This document shows positions 1 to 10,045 of a stretch of 64,000 nt of DNA, in pieces. The stretch comes from Mercenaria mercenaria (lineage: Eukaryota > Mollusca > Bivalvia > Venerida > Veneridae), in NCBI RefSeq assembly GCF_021730395.1, contig NC_069361.1, positions 65,047,001-65,111,000 on the forward strand, given 5' to 3'. A program made the position numbers and the translations under genes. The notes under the pieces are model-generated. The model did no database searches. It was not told the origin of the DNA and saw only the letters and a program-made list of their open reading frames with translations. The stretch's first letter is position 1, and each line of letters starts with the position of its first letter.

Positions 1-82
1 TTCATTCACCAAAAATCCTTTGTAAATGGCTGTTTCATTCACCAACTAGATCCTTTGTAAATGGCTGTTTCATTCACCAATT
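1..82. repeat. short tandem repeat, about 2.5 copies of a ~35-bp unit
   Basis: The phrase TTTCATTCACCAA followed by CCTTTGTAAATGGCTG recurs at a spacing of about 33-37 bases from the first base of the window, so the array probably begins before the window. The DNA after it (to 272) is AT-rich with no coding signal. Confidence 0.7.
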
Positions 83-272
83 CCGCTATATGGTTTTCCC
101 ATGGATTCTCTTTAAATTGTAAAAAAGTACCTTTGATATTATACATCCTTCTAAATAATTTCAGTACTTTGAAATTTTTGTTCCATTTAAATTAGTTCTG
201 TATTTCTTCCATAAAAAAGTACATTTTTTCAAGTATTTAAAAAAAAGATTTTGTTTTGTCCAAATTGTGATA

Positions 273-509
273 TGAGCCGTGCCATGAGAAAACCAACATA
301 GTGGGTGTGCGACCAGCATGGATCCAGACCAGCCTGCGCATCCGCGCAGTCTGGTCAGGATCCATGCTGTTCGCTAACAGTTTCTCCAATTCCAATAGGC
401 TTTAAAAGCGAACAGCATGGAGCCTGACCAGACTGCGCGGATGCGCAGGCTGGTCTGGATCCATGCTGGTCGCAAACCCACTATGTTGGTTTTCCCATGG
501 CACGGCTCA
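273..509. mobile_element. palindromic MITE, copy 1 (237 bp, TA target site)
   Basis: An almost perfect fold-back: it opens TGAGCCGTGCCATGAGAAAA and closes with the inverse TTTTCCCATGGCACGGCTCA. The inner arms (CCAGCATGGATCCAGACCAG and its complement) pair nearly to the centre. TA lies on both sides, as expected for Tc1/mariner-type insertion. It has no coding capacity; small open frames crossing it are by-products of the palindrome. Further copies lie at 1393-1617, 18820-19056 and, shortened, 59026-59129. Confidence 0.9.
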
Positions 510-511
510 TA

Positions 512-1390
512 TATTAAAATTTTGTCACAGGATTTGTTATGAAACCTTCACAAAAGTTGCAGTTGAAATTCGACAAGTTCATACTACTATCCACCCTAGA
601 AGACTGTATAATGAAGAATAACTTTTATCTAAAAGTTGCAAAGTAAAGAAAAAATCTGGAAAAAAAAAACGCTATTATGGAATAGATTGAGCACATAGTG
701 ACATCTAGAGGGACAGCCTCTCTACAATGGTATTTGCATGCAAATTGTTTTTTTTTTTTTTTATGTCTTTTTTTATGCACACTAACATTTTAACAACACC
801 ATTTTTGTTCTTGTCACTCTGACTGGAATGTAATGTGGAACTTTGTTCAACATACACTGTTCATTGTTTAACATTATGTTCTTAGCATTCTTGCACCAGT
901 TCTTCAGAAACGTACATTCTCCTCAAGATTAGCATGCCAAAAATGACCCCTTAGTCAGTTTTCAGCCTTCCTAACTGATTGTTTTACAGAGGTTGCACTG
1001 TACTCCTTCCTCTGCTCAGCTATTGTGAAATCATTTAATTTCATGGGCAGGCAAAAAGTTTCAAGGTTTTGGCCAAAAAAGGGACTAATTTTGCGGGGAC
1101 ATGAATTCAAGGATTTCTAATTTTGGAAATAAATTGAATGGGAATTTTGCATGTTCATTGGGATTTTATTTCTTTGATTGATGCAGCTGTGAAATCCATG
1201 AAAAACAGTCCCCCCACCATGAATATTATTGATTTAACAGTATTGATTACATTGTTAGCTTTGATAAAGTTTAAGGTAAAAACTGTGATAATTTAGTTTA
1301 TTTCTAATCATTTGAAATTGAACTGTGCTTTTTATTTTGCTAGTAAAGTGGAATACATAAGAAAAATTAATCACAACAGTAGTTGTAATA
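512..1390. other. non-coding spacer
   Basis: AT-rich sequence with poly-T and poly-A runs and no open frame with family features. I see no gene, RNA or repeat structure here. Confidence 0.5.
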
Positions 1391-1392
1391 TA

Positions 1393-1617
1393 TGGGCTGC
1401 ACCATGAGAAAACCAACATAGTGGTTTTGCGACCAGCATGGATCCAGACCAGCCTGCGTGTCCACACAGTCTGGTCAGGATCCAGGCTGTTGGCTTTCAA
1501 AGCCTATTGGATTTAGCGAACAGCATGGATCCTAACCAGATTGTGCAGATGCGCAGGCTAGTCTGGATCCATGCTGTTCGCAAACGCATTATGTTGGTTT
1601 TCTCATGGCATGACTCA
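1393..1617. mobile_element. palindromic MITE, copy 2 (225 bp, diverged)
   Basis: Same layout as the copy at 273-509 (CCAGCATGGATCCAGACCAG arm, central TTTCAAAGCCTATTGG, inverse arm), flanked by TA on each side. It is shorter and more diverged, especially at the ends (TGGGCTGCACC and ATGACTCA), so it is probably older. A 126-codon open frame starting in it is an artefact of the arms. Confidence 0.85.
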
Positions 1618-1964
1618 TATGTGTTTTGTCAACTTCATTTAAAATGCTTTAAATTCTTGTTATTAACTCAGGAAAATTTAATTTGGGACCACTTGAATAA
1701 TCTTTTTGTAGGGCACAGTTTTGTATTTTTGCTATGGTACAGTAGTTGGAATGAAAAGTGTTGGCGAAAGTTGTTTTTGTTAAAATTTGTTTATGTTTTT
1801 GTTTTCAACATATTTTGACTGTTAACTGAAGTTTAATTCCTAAACTCTGAGCATGGTAACTGATAAATGAAAAGAAAAATGGCCTGTTTATAATCCGAAG
1901 TTTGTTATTTGTGTAATGCAAGTTTTGTATGCAGACTTTAAAGTTTTTAAGTGGATATTGTAAG

Positions 1965-2290
1965 AATCTTTCCCTGGTTGAAGGTGTGGATGGAAATATC
2001 TGGCTCAAGGGTAACTGTTTAGGTGGTAATAAGGCTTTCCTGAGTTACAGCAAAACAGGCTACCTGAGAGCCAGATATTTCCATCCGCAGTGTTAACTAG
2101 TGATAGATTCTTTTTCTAGCATGCGGAATTCTTAAATTAGTAGAAGAAATAAAATAAAACGAATGCTTTTCTTTTTATGCACTTTTATTCTAGTAGCGTA
2201 TTTACACATTCATACATAAATTGCAGCACTTACACCCCAGAGTGTAAGAGTTTTTCTAGCACCAGCAAAAACATGGGAAAATCTTGTCTT
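1965..2290 (+). mobile_element. hairpin-capped non-autonomous repeat, copy 1
   Basis: It begins with a ~150-bp hairpin (AAGAATCTTTCCCTGG, GTGTGGATGGAAATATCTGG, then the inverse CCAGATATTTCCATCCGCA and TAGATTCTTT). A ~170-bp tail follows, with ACGAATGCTTTTCTTT, TAGTAGCGTATTTACA, ACACCCCAGAGTGTAAG and GGAAAATCTTG. The same order of motifs occurs, mostly in the other orientation, near 24.4-24.77 kb and 33.24-33.56 kb; related hairpins sit at 7.18 and 22.39 kb. It has no coding capacity. Boundaries are approximate. Confidence 0.7.
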
Positions 2291-2399
2291 GACTTCAAGA
2301 AGAATTAGTCTCTTCCAGTCTATGCAAATAGTTCAGTAGTTTGTTGTGCTTTTGGTATGTTAGTGTTAAAAGATATTTAAGGATGAGCCATATGCAATC

Positions 2400-3235
2400 T
2401 ATTAGAAGTCACAAATATTAATATAAACTACAAAGTACCATATGTGGTCTTTAAGCATTTTTATGCCCGGTATTGTTTTGTTCATTGTTGGTGGACCAGT
2501 TTGTTTCCGATCAACAACTAGAGAATGCTTGGTCTCACAATGGTCAAACTTATAGGTTGATTGCTTGAGGTCATTAATGATCCCCATTGTTTTAGGGGTC
2601 AGAAGGTCTAAGGTCAAGGTAACAGCAGCCTTGAGAGTGGAAACGGTTTCCGCTCAATAACTAAGATCGTTTTGGCCTACAATTGACACAATTAATAAGC
2701 ATAGGATCATTGCCTATGGTCAGCAGATGAACCCTATTGCTTTGGGTGTCAGTAGGTTAAAGGTCAAGGTCACAAGAACTTAAGACTGAAAATAGTTTCT
2801 GCTCAGTCACTTGAGAAGTGACCTTAATACTGAAAATAGTTTCTGCTCATCAACGTAAGAACCATTTGGCCTCCTGTCTTCAAGTTTCATAGGAGATTGC
2901 CTGTGGTCATGGGGTTTAGTAAATGAAGTCTATTACTTTATGGTCAGTGGTTCAAAGGTCACAGTCGGAGTGATTCTGAAAATGGTACTTGCTCAGTAAG
3001 TAAAGAACGCATTGGCCTTCAGTTTTTAAACCTCAGGATGATTGTCTGGGGAGTATATAGCCCTTATTGCTTTAGGGGTCAGTAGGTCAAAGGACAAGGT
3101 CACTGCGACTGCAAAAGTGAATTTGGTTTCTGCTCAGTTACTTGAGAACTCTCGAGTATCCTGCCTTCAAATTTCATGATGATCTCTTGCAGTCAGCAGA
3201 TGACCTTGTATTTGGGTGATTTTGGGGATTGAAAA
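2400..3235. repeat. degenerate ~150-bp tandem array with AGGTCA motifs
   Basis: About five diverged units, each with TTGCTTTAGGGGTCAGTAGG, AAAGGTCAAGGTCAC, a TTTCTGCTCAGTAACT-like block and TTTCATAGGATGATTGCCTG. This is a repeat type common in bivalve genomes. It carries no open frame of note. A similar array lies at about 42.03-42.95 kb. Confidence 0.75.
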
Positions 3236-3239
3236 TTGG

Positions 3240-6200
3240 GAGTATACATCTTGTCCAAAGTACATATATTTAGAAAAAAAAATTAGTACATTGTGTAGGA
3301 GAGTTGAGATAAACGTTTCACAATTTTTCAACTTATTAGCAGACCTTATTATGAAAGAAGAGTGCATGTAACAACTGCATGCTGGTATACACTTAATTGT
3401 AAGGAAACCTCTAAACCACTGCAGGCTTAAAGCAAACGTTATTATTCATAAATTTTCTTGTTCTATGTTCTATTGTAATACTTTGTATAGATATTCGATG
3501 ATTTGGTTGTTATTTTCTGATGCTGTTTAATGATACATAATTTTAAATCAGGAATATGTTAAGATTTCTTTCCCTGTTTTTCTAACGATTATGATAATGT
3601 TTTATAATATTTTCTATGCAAGATTAAAGTGTGATTTTTATACTTTGTTAATGAATAATAACAGTAGTGAATTAAAAATAAGATCTAGAATGTTGTTTCT
3701 TATTTTATCATTTTGCTTTTGAATTGTTTCACTGGTACGTACGGAAATTATTACATAGAAATGTTCCTTGGGTGACCATGATATAATTTTGATTTGTAAA
3801 ATAACAGGCCTGCCAAAGCTAAATGCTGTCTCCTAAACATCAGGTTGGATTTCAGAGTAATGTGACCTTACTCTAAATTATCAAAGCTGTTTAAATAAAA
3901 ACAAAAACACTGCTACAAGAAGGGGCTAACTTCGAAAATCTGTTTCTATAAATCTTCAAGCCAGTGTTTTGACTAGAAGAGGTTTTTTTACTAGACTGTT
4001 GCCGCCTGATCATGGTCTGCACTGGTCACAAATGCAGAATCACTTGCTACCAATCAAGCTAGATGTTAAATGCAGATTCTGAGAATTCTTAATCGTTTGT
4101 ATTTCAGGAATGTAGGATTTAAATCGCTTTTGAAGGTGTACATGAGCATGAAGAGAGCTATATAAATGGGTATAATACTAATATAAATCAAAATAATACA
4201 TGTTTCCCTTGAAACTCGGAGCAAGACATTATATCCATATAGCACTGTTTATATCCAAATTTACCAGAAATATTGATTCGAATGTCAAAGAACTCTGCAG
4301 ATTATTTGGCATTACAAAATGTACTGTAACGCTGCTTCAGCTGTAAAAATACGAAATACATGATACTACAAACATGTATATGTAGGTTTAAAATAACTTA
4401 GAATATTTAAGTGTAAAAAGAAGGGTCATTTATTAGAATGCATGTCATAAAAATCGAGTTTATTAATAATATGAAGGTTACGAATGACAGATGTGAACAA
4501 TAACTCTGTCATTTTCTCGGAGTCCATAATTCATGCAAGGGTGCTCAAATTGTTTAGAAAGCTCTATACTGACTGATCTCGTGTGTGTTTGTAAAAAACG
4601 TATTTCATACTGTAATCCAGACACGTGATTAAAGTGAGGTAACGGTTAATGACATGCTAGTGAATTTGTGTACACAGAAGCTCTATCATTTAAACATTCC
4701 AAACACTGAAGTTGAAGAACATAAAATAAGTAGAGATGACTTCATACAAACCAGGCAAGACTTAACACGACCGTTGACCGCTTTATGCGCCCTTGACCTT
4801 TGAGGCAAACATCTCTGCTAAATAAAATAAAGATTAATCCATGCACGACTAAATTACGTTCCGGACAAAGTCTAAAATGATCCTATCCCTAAGTGTGGCA
4901 TTTACCTTTGCGGTTGGGCCTGGTATTTGCAACCAATTTAGGCACTTTTTTCTGCAAAAGACGAAAATAATGCTCCGTCTGACAATATTACCACCCAGAC
5001 AAATTCTAAAATGACATTTAATCCTCAAATGTGACATTGGCCTATGAGACAGAACCAGGTCATAACTATCTAATAATTTAACAAATATAAATGAAAAATT
5101 GCCATGACCGAGCATCTTTGGAAGTTCGCAAACAACATCCAATTGATATACCTTGCCGCAGTAGTGTACTTATTTAAGTAACTGTTAAATTTCAAAACCC
5201 TATCTGAAATAAATAGTTATACTGATTGTAGCCTTGCTTCATTGGTAACATATCGATTACGTTTATTAAACACGCGCTATTGCAAGTCTAGTTATTGAAT
5301 GAGACATCATATCTTAACCTGGGCAATTTACAATACTAAAATAAGAATTCTGTCTTACCATGATTTTTTGTACGTTTATTAATATTAAACATATGGAGAG
5401 ATGGAAGTCTAAAAAGGGTACAAGTATTAGAGCACCATGCAATAAACGGCATCAACCATTCGACCAATATTGGATTATCCATATTAAGAATATCATCCAG
5501 ATGCAGTAATATTAAATGCAGTGAAAACCTGTTGTTGCCTATTTAAGAAAGGCAAAACAAAGTCCCTTTCATAACAATACAAAAACAGGTTTGCGATAAG
5601 TGGTGCACAGTTGGTTCCCATGGTGACGGAAAACTGCATTCCCAAAGCGGACATAAATGTTATTATATATATATATATAAAGACAGGGCTTCACAAACCA
5701 AACTTCTCAAAAATGTTTCATTGAAATTACATGCAGAAAATGTTGATGTTACATTTGTCCAGGATTTCGGCAGGATGTTTTACTGACCAATTTATCATAG
5801 TAGTAGTTTTATGGACTTAAATGTCGGTTAGACATGAAGCTAACATTCAGAAATATTGCCAGTCATACAAGAGCTTAAATTAGCCATGACAGGAGCTTTA
5901 CATGTTTGTTTACTTAACTTAGGAATACAATACACAATGGAAAGTTGATCTTGTCGATCGTTTATAAATGCAAACGTATAAATTCGCCATTAACCTAGCT
6001 TGACCTATATTGTTTGTAAATTTAGACCGAATACCATTCTGTTTCACAACAAAATATCGAAAGATGAACGTCGAATATCAAACTAATTACTTCTGCCTTT
6101 TTACCCCTCACCTACATTTTATGTATTTTGTCAAAGCAATTTCTTACTAGAATATAATAGAAACATTTTTGATAAGGACCAGATCTGACAAATAATATTC
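3240..6200. other. long non-coding stretch
   Basis: AT-rich sequence with no credible gene. It contains a short (TA)n run near 5662-5681 and, at about 3990-4060, a fragment beginning near CTGATCATGGTCTGCACTGG that resembles an interspersed repeat also seen near 49.65 and 62.0 kb. The few open frames (for example 4849-5142, minus) show no family features. Confidence 0.5.
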
Positions 6201-6204
6201 ATAA

Positions 6205-6412
6205 GATACTTGTCGTGTTTTAGTGTCAGCGGGGCGAAGTCCCGACAACACGACAGCACGACAAATAAAGGGCGCCAACACGACATATTCATACCCGCCA
6301 ACTCGAAAACTCGACAAATAAATATGTCGTGTCGGCGCCCTCTGTCGTTTTTTTTTCGTGTAGAATTTGTCGAGTTTTCGTGGTTTCGCCTCGCCAACAC
6401 GCGAACTGTTTT
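6205..6412. mobile_element. compound fold-back element rich in TGTCGTG/CACGACA
   Basis: Several nested inverted repeats: GGGCGCCAACACGACATA pairs with TATGTCGTGTCGGCGCCC, AACTCGAAAACTCGACAAAT pairs with ATTTGTCGAGTTTTCG, and GGGGCGAAGTCCCGACAACA lies outside them. It is much richer in CpG than its surroundings. The three overlapping open frames across it are by-products of this symmetry. Confidence 0.7.
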
Positions 6413-6601
6413 CTTTTTTTTGCATTTATCCTGTTTTTAATCCTACTAACGTCTTCCTTTCTGCGAAAAAGTTTATTTGTATATATATTTTGTAGTTAAG
6501 GGAATTAAGGTGTTAGGTTTTTGCATCTTTTTTATCACAAATGTTAGGAAGCACTAGGTGGATTGAGTAGCTTAGGAAACTTGACAGTCTTTTACTTTCT
6601 C

Positions 6602-6604
<3 letters not shown>

Positions 6605-6633
<29 letters not shown>
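6605..6633. repeat. poly-C tract (29 bp)
   Basis: An uninterrupted C run. Its true length is uncertain because such runs are error-prone in assemblies. Confidence 0.95.
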
Positions 6634-7182
6634 GTCACGCATGGCATTGAACGTTTGCCATTACTATAAATGATGATGATGATGAACACGACATGGCAGC
6701 AATCAGCAACCATAGTTTCCTGATACATGTATATATAAGAACCTTGAACTCAAAACAATCTTCCCCGATATAAAAAAAGCTGAAATGAAAAAGAAAATTA
6801 CTCCTTCAGGATTTCCCCCATCATCCATTGTGTTATTATAGTAAGTACTTAAAACGCCTGCACACCATCAAGTATCACAATTACATACTTAATTTCCTGC
6901 CAAGGGAAAGCTTTCATACTTATCTCTCTGCTTGAAAAGTTTACTTGAATAACGAGCATTTATATTACTGGATATTTTCTTCATTATTTTCCAGTCAAAA
7001 TCTAAAAAGGTAAATTATTTTACATTATTATTGCTTTAAATATGAAAATATGTCTTTTTAAAACTTCATAATCTTTAATTGGGTATGCCTAGAGATGGGT
7101 TTCCGAGTTAATCAGGTACTTTGCCACTAATGTTTTTAAGCCTACGTTTATATGAAAATAAAATGAAAATTGTATATATAAG

Positions 7183-7720
7183 ATTCTTTCACTGGTTATA
7201 GGGCAGATGGGAATTTCCGGTCTCGAGGTAACGTTTAGGCGGTACGAGGTTCCTACCGAGTTTCCGCTAAAGTTACCGAGAGCGGATTCCCATTGCACCT
7301 ATAACAGTAAAGAATTTTTTCTTGCTACCGATATCAAGAATAATAATAAAAATAAATCAGTCGACGGCTTCTTTTAGATCTATTTTATAGCAGCGTATTT
7401 AAACAAAGGCGGGAAATCAACTCCGTAACAGAAGACGTCATGGCTTTCAAAGACAATAACAATGTTAGTTCCGGTTTTGTTTTATCAGTTCCAGCGTAAC
7501 GTTATGAATTTTGTAAAATAACGTGTTTGAATCGAATATTATCAAGAACAAAGAGGAATGTCAAGGATGGATTTTATTCCGTTTTCGAAATAAATATAAA
7601 TAACTACATAAATCTCTACTATATGTAGTTCTAATCGTCATTAAGACGAGTCATCTTACCCCGGGGTGTAAATGGATTTTCCGCACGGTAAAATACGAAA
7701 TCCCGTCTGTATGCAGAAAG
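7183..7720 (+). mobile_element. hairpin-capped repeat, copy 2 (GCGGGAAAT subtype)
   Basis: A hairpin of about 135 bp (AGATTCTTTCACTGGTTATA with its inverse TATAACAGTAAAGAATTTTT, and CGAGGTAACGTTTAGGCGGT inside) is followed by a tail. The tail has GCGGGAAATCAACTCCGTAA, AGAAGACGTCATGGCTTTCA, TTCCAGCGTAACGTTATGAA and ACCCCGGGGTGTAAATGGAT. This tail also occurs after a different hairpin at 22,390-22,925. Ends are approximate; no protein is encoded. Confidence 0.7.
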
Positions 7721-8167
7721 TATTTTGTTGCATGGGGTATTAAGGTACTAGTATTTGTTTTAGACGCGGCGACTTTTCAGTTTTAATGGTGAAGAAAGAT
7801 CCCTTGTGCCTCTCTGGAACGGACCTTCCGCAAGCAAGAAGAATGACATGCTCAAATGACGATCCAATACGAATGCTATGGAACAGAAATTTAGAAAACA
7901 AATAGATCTACTGCATTTAAAACATTGAAAGTTACTTTACTTCTAACTACTTAAAGTAAAATGTAACCGGTTTCCGGACTACAAAGAATAGGTACATCAT
8001 GAAAATACGAATATACAATTAAGTCACAAATTTGCGTAAATAGGATATCTTAGTGTTTTTGCCTATCAGCTACTGGGGGAAAATGCAGTTGCATTCTACA
8101 GTTCTAAATAAAGTTCTAAAATTTACATAAGTCGTCTCATGGTGATTGTTGACGAGACGTACATGTT

Positions 8168-8606
8168 AGAGACCACCAATTGTTTTCCCATAGATTAATT
8201 GTAACATTATGGCGTGTACGGCTTCCATACATCGAAACATTATATCTATTTACAAGTTTTTCAAGAACTATAGTTCTACCAAAATATCGGACGAAAAAAT
8301 ATGATAGTGAATTTATTTAAGTAATTTCGTGTGAATGAGATACCCTGTTTACATCATTTGACATGGCGGGAGAAATTCGTTGATTAAAACTTTTTTTTCA
8401 TAACATAATAATGTAGCAAATTTTGTCTAAAATGTATATAAAAATACTGTAAATGCGTGAATAAAATATCAATTTTGAAAAATATCACTTCCTGGGTTTG
8501 TTTACATGACTGACCAATCAGAACGCACAGACGTTACCTTATTCCCAGGTATACACTTACCTCATTCCCAGTAAGTTCCCTGTACTTTTTTGAATTGGTG
8601 GTCTCT
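8168..8606. mobile_element. MITE-like element with 14-bp terminal inverted repeats
   Basis: AGAGACCACCAATT at the left end and its exact complement AATTGGTGGTCTCT at the right bound 439 bp of AT-rich non-coding DNA. I cannot see a clear target-site duplication, so the family is not assigned. Confidence 0.65.
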
Positions 8607-10020
8607 GACCACATAGACAAAATTGTCGTTCTTTTAATATTATCTTATAAAGCCCTCAACTAGATTTATAGTAATGAAATAAAAAGGAATAACAATTTTA
8701 ATATCGTTATCATGCTTTGTGAAGCTTTATAAAATTTTGTTATTAGTAACAAACGGTTCGTTGCCGTCTTAAGTACTATGGTTAATGTTTTCGCTGTATA
8801 ATTTGAATATCCACAAGTCGGTAAAAAACTGACATGAAAACTCATTGAAATCTTTTCACATCTATGTGTGACAATGACCTGTAAGCTATTTGTCCTACTT
8901 ATACGTGATATATATCGTCATATTATGGAGGCTATTACTTGTTTGAATCTTCATATGTGCATACAAAATTATAAACCAGAGAAAAATGACCAAGAATCTT
9001 TGACCTGATTGTGAATTTGATTTTTGAGCTATATGACTATGGGTCGTAGTCACAAAACCGGAACATTGTCTTGTTACAGTAATTTATGTTTTGCCAAATT
9101 ATTTGAATACTCATCAACGCGACCTGATAAGATGAGTGACCTAAATATTAGTATGACATTTACCTTCCAGTTAGTGTATTAGTCTTACATGCAAAATATT
9201 GTCTTGACATGGTGAATGTTTGGCCTGATTTATTTGAAAATCAATCTATGCTGGCTAAGAAAAAAAAATGAAACGGGCTGACGGAGGGACAGACTGACGG
9301 ACGGAGCTTAAACCTATAGTTTTCAAACAGTAAAATGCCAAAAAAATAAGAATTAAAATGTTTTCTATAATGACTTTTATACTTATAAATACATATATTA
9401 CAATATATTTTCTATGAGTAAATGTACATTTTATAATGTTTAAGTTAATTTTAAGAGTTGGAAACCGTAATAGAGCGTAATAGAGCCGTGTTGCGTGCAG
9501 CAGGGTGGGCTTTGATATAACACAAACTTTATAAAATGGGTACTATATAATACTAGTAAATTTTTCGCTCGGGGCTCAGCATTAAGAAGTTAAATATTAC
9601 TGGGTTTGATAGTTTGGCGTGTGTCTTATTCAAGATACACAAGTGAGACATTACTATAAAGTAATTGCTCTAAATGTATTTTGTAATTTTGTGCAGCTCA
9701 CTAAAGTCATTATGAGTATGTGTGTAACTTACTAAATAGTTCGCGTGATTGTGTTAACTTGATGAAATTAGTTAATAAAGGTATGTATATTGTAATTAAA
9801 TGTTTTCGTTTAATTTTTGTGTAACTTGTTTAACATGTCCTTAACTCGATAATCGGATCTTTGGCGCCACACCAGTAGATGAAATGGATGGGGGAAATAA
9901 GACATGTAAAATCAGTCTATTATGGTAGGGAGAGATACAATGTAATTAGATTATTTTGACCGTCATGTTTGTATACAGAATCTTTATAGAAGTTCAAATC
10001 TTTAGCCAAATGTGAATACA
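8607..10020. other. upstream region of the first cGAS-like gene
   Basis: Non-coding. It includes GACGGAGGGACAGACTGACGG at about 9279, typical of molluscan interspersed repeats. The promoter and non-coding first exon of the gene at 10,046 probably lie here or further left, but no start site could be recognised. Confidence 0.4.
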
Positions 10021-10038
10021 AATGTATGATTATATAAA

Positions 10039-10045
10039 TTTCAGA
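10039..10045 (+). promoter_or_regulatory. 3' splice acceptor just before the start codon
   Basis: TTTCAG|A immediately precedes the ATG here, and the same TTTCAG|A precedes the start of the paralogue at 29,714. This conservation implies a spliced non-coding 5' exon upstream in both genes. The upstream exon itself was not identified. Confidence 0.6.

Noticed and set aside
1438-1818. 126-codon open frame
   Set aside because: It begins inside a palindromic MITE and runs into AT-rich DNA; other copies of the element give similar spurious frames.
10022-10045. Upstream ATG adding eight residues to the first cGAS-like protein
   Set aside because: This stretch contains the presumed intron end (TTTCAG). 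The paralogue starts at MFKVPDWYLT, right after the same acceptor.
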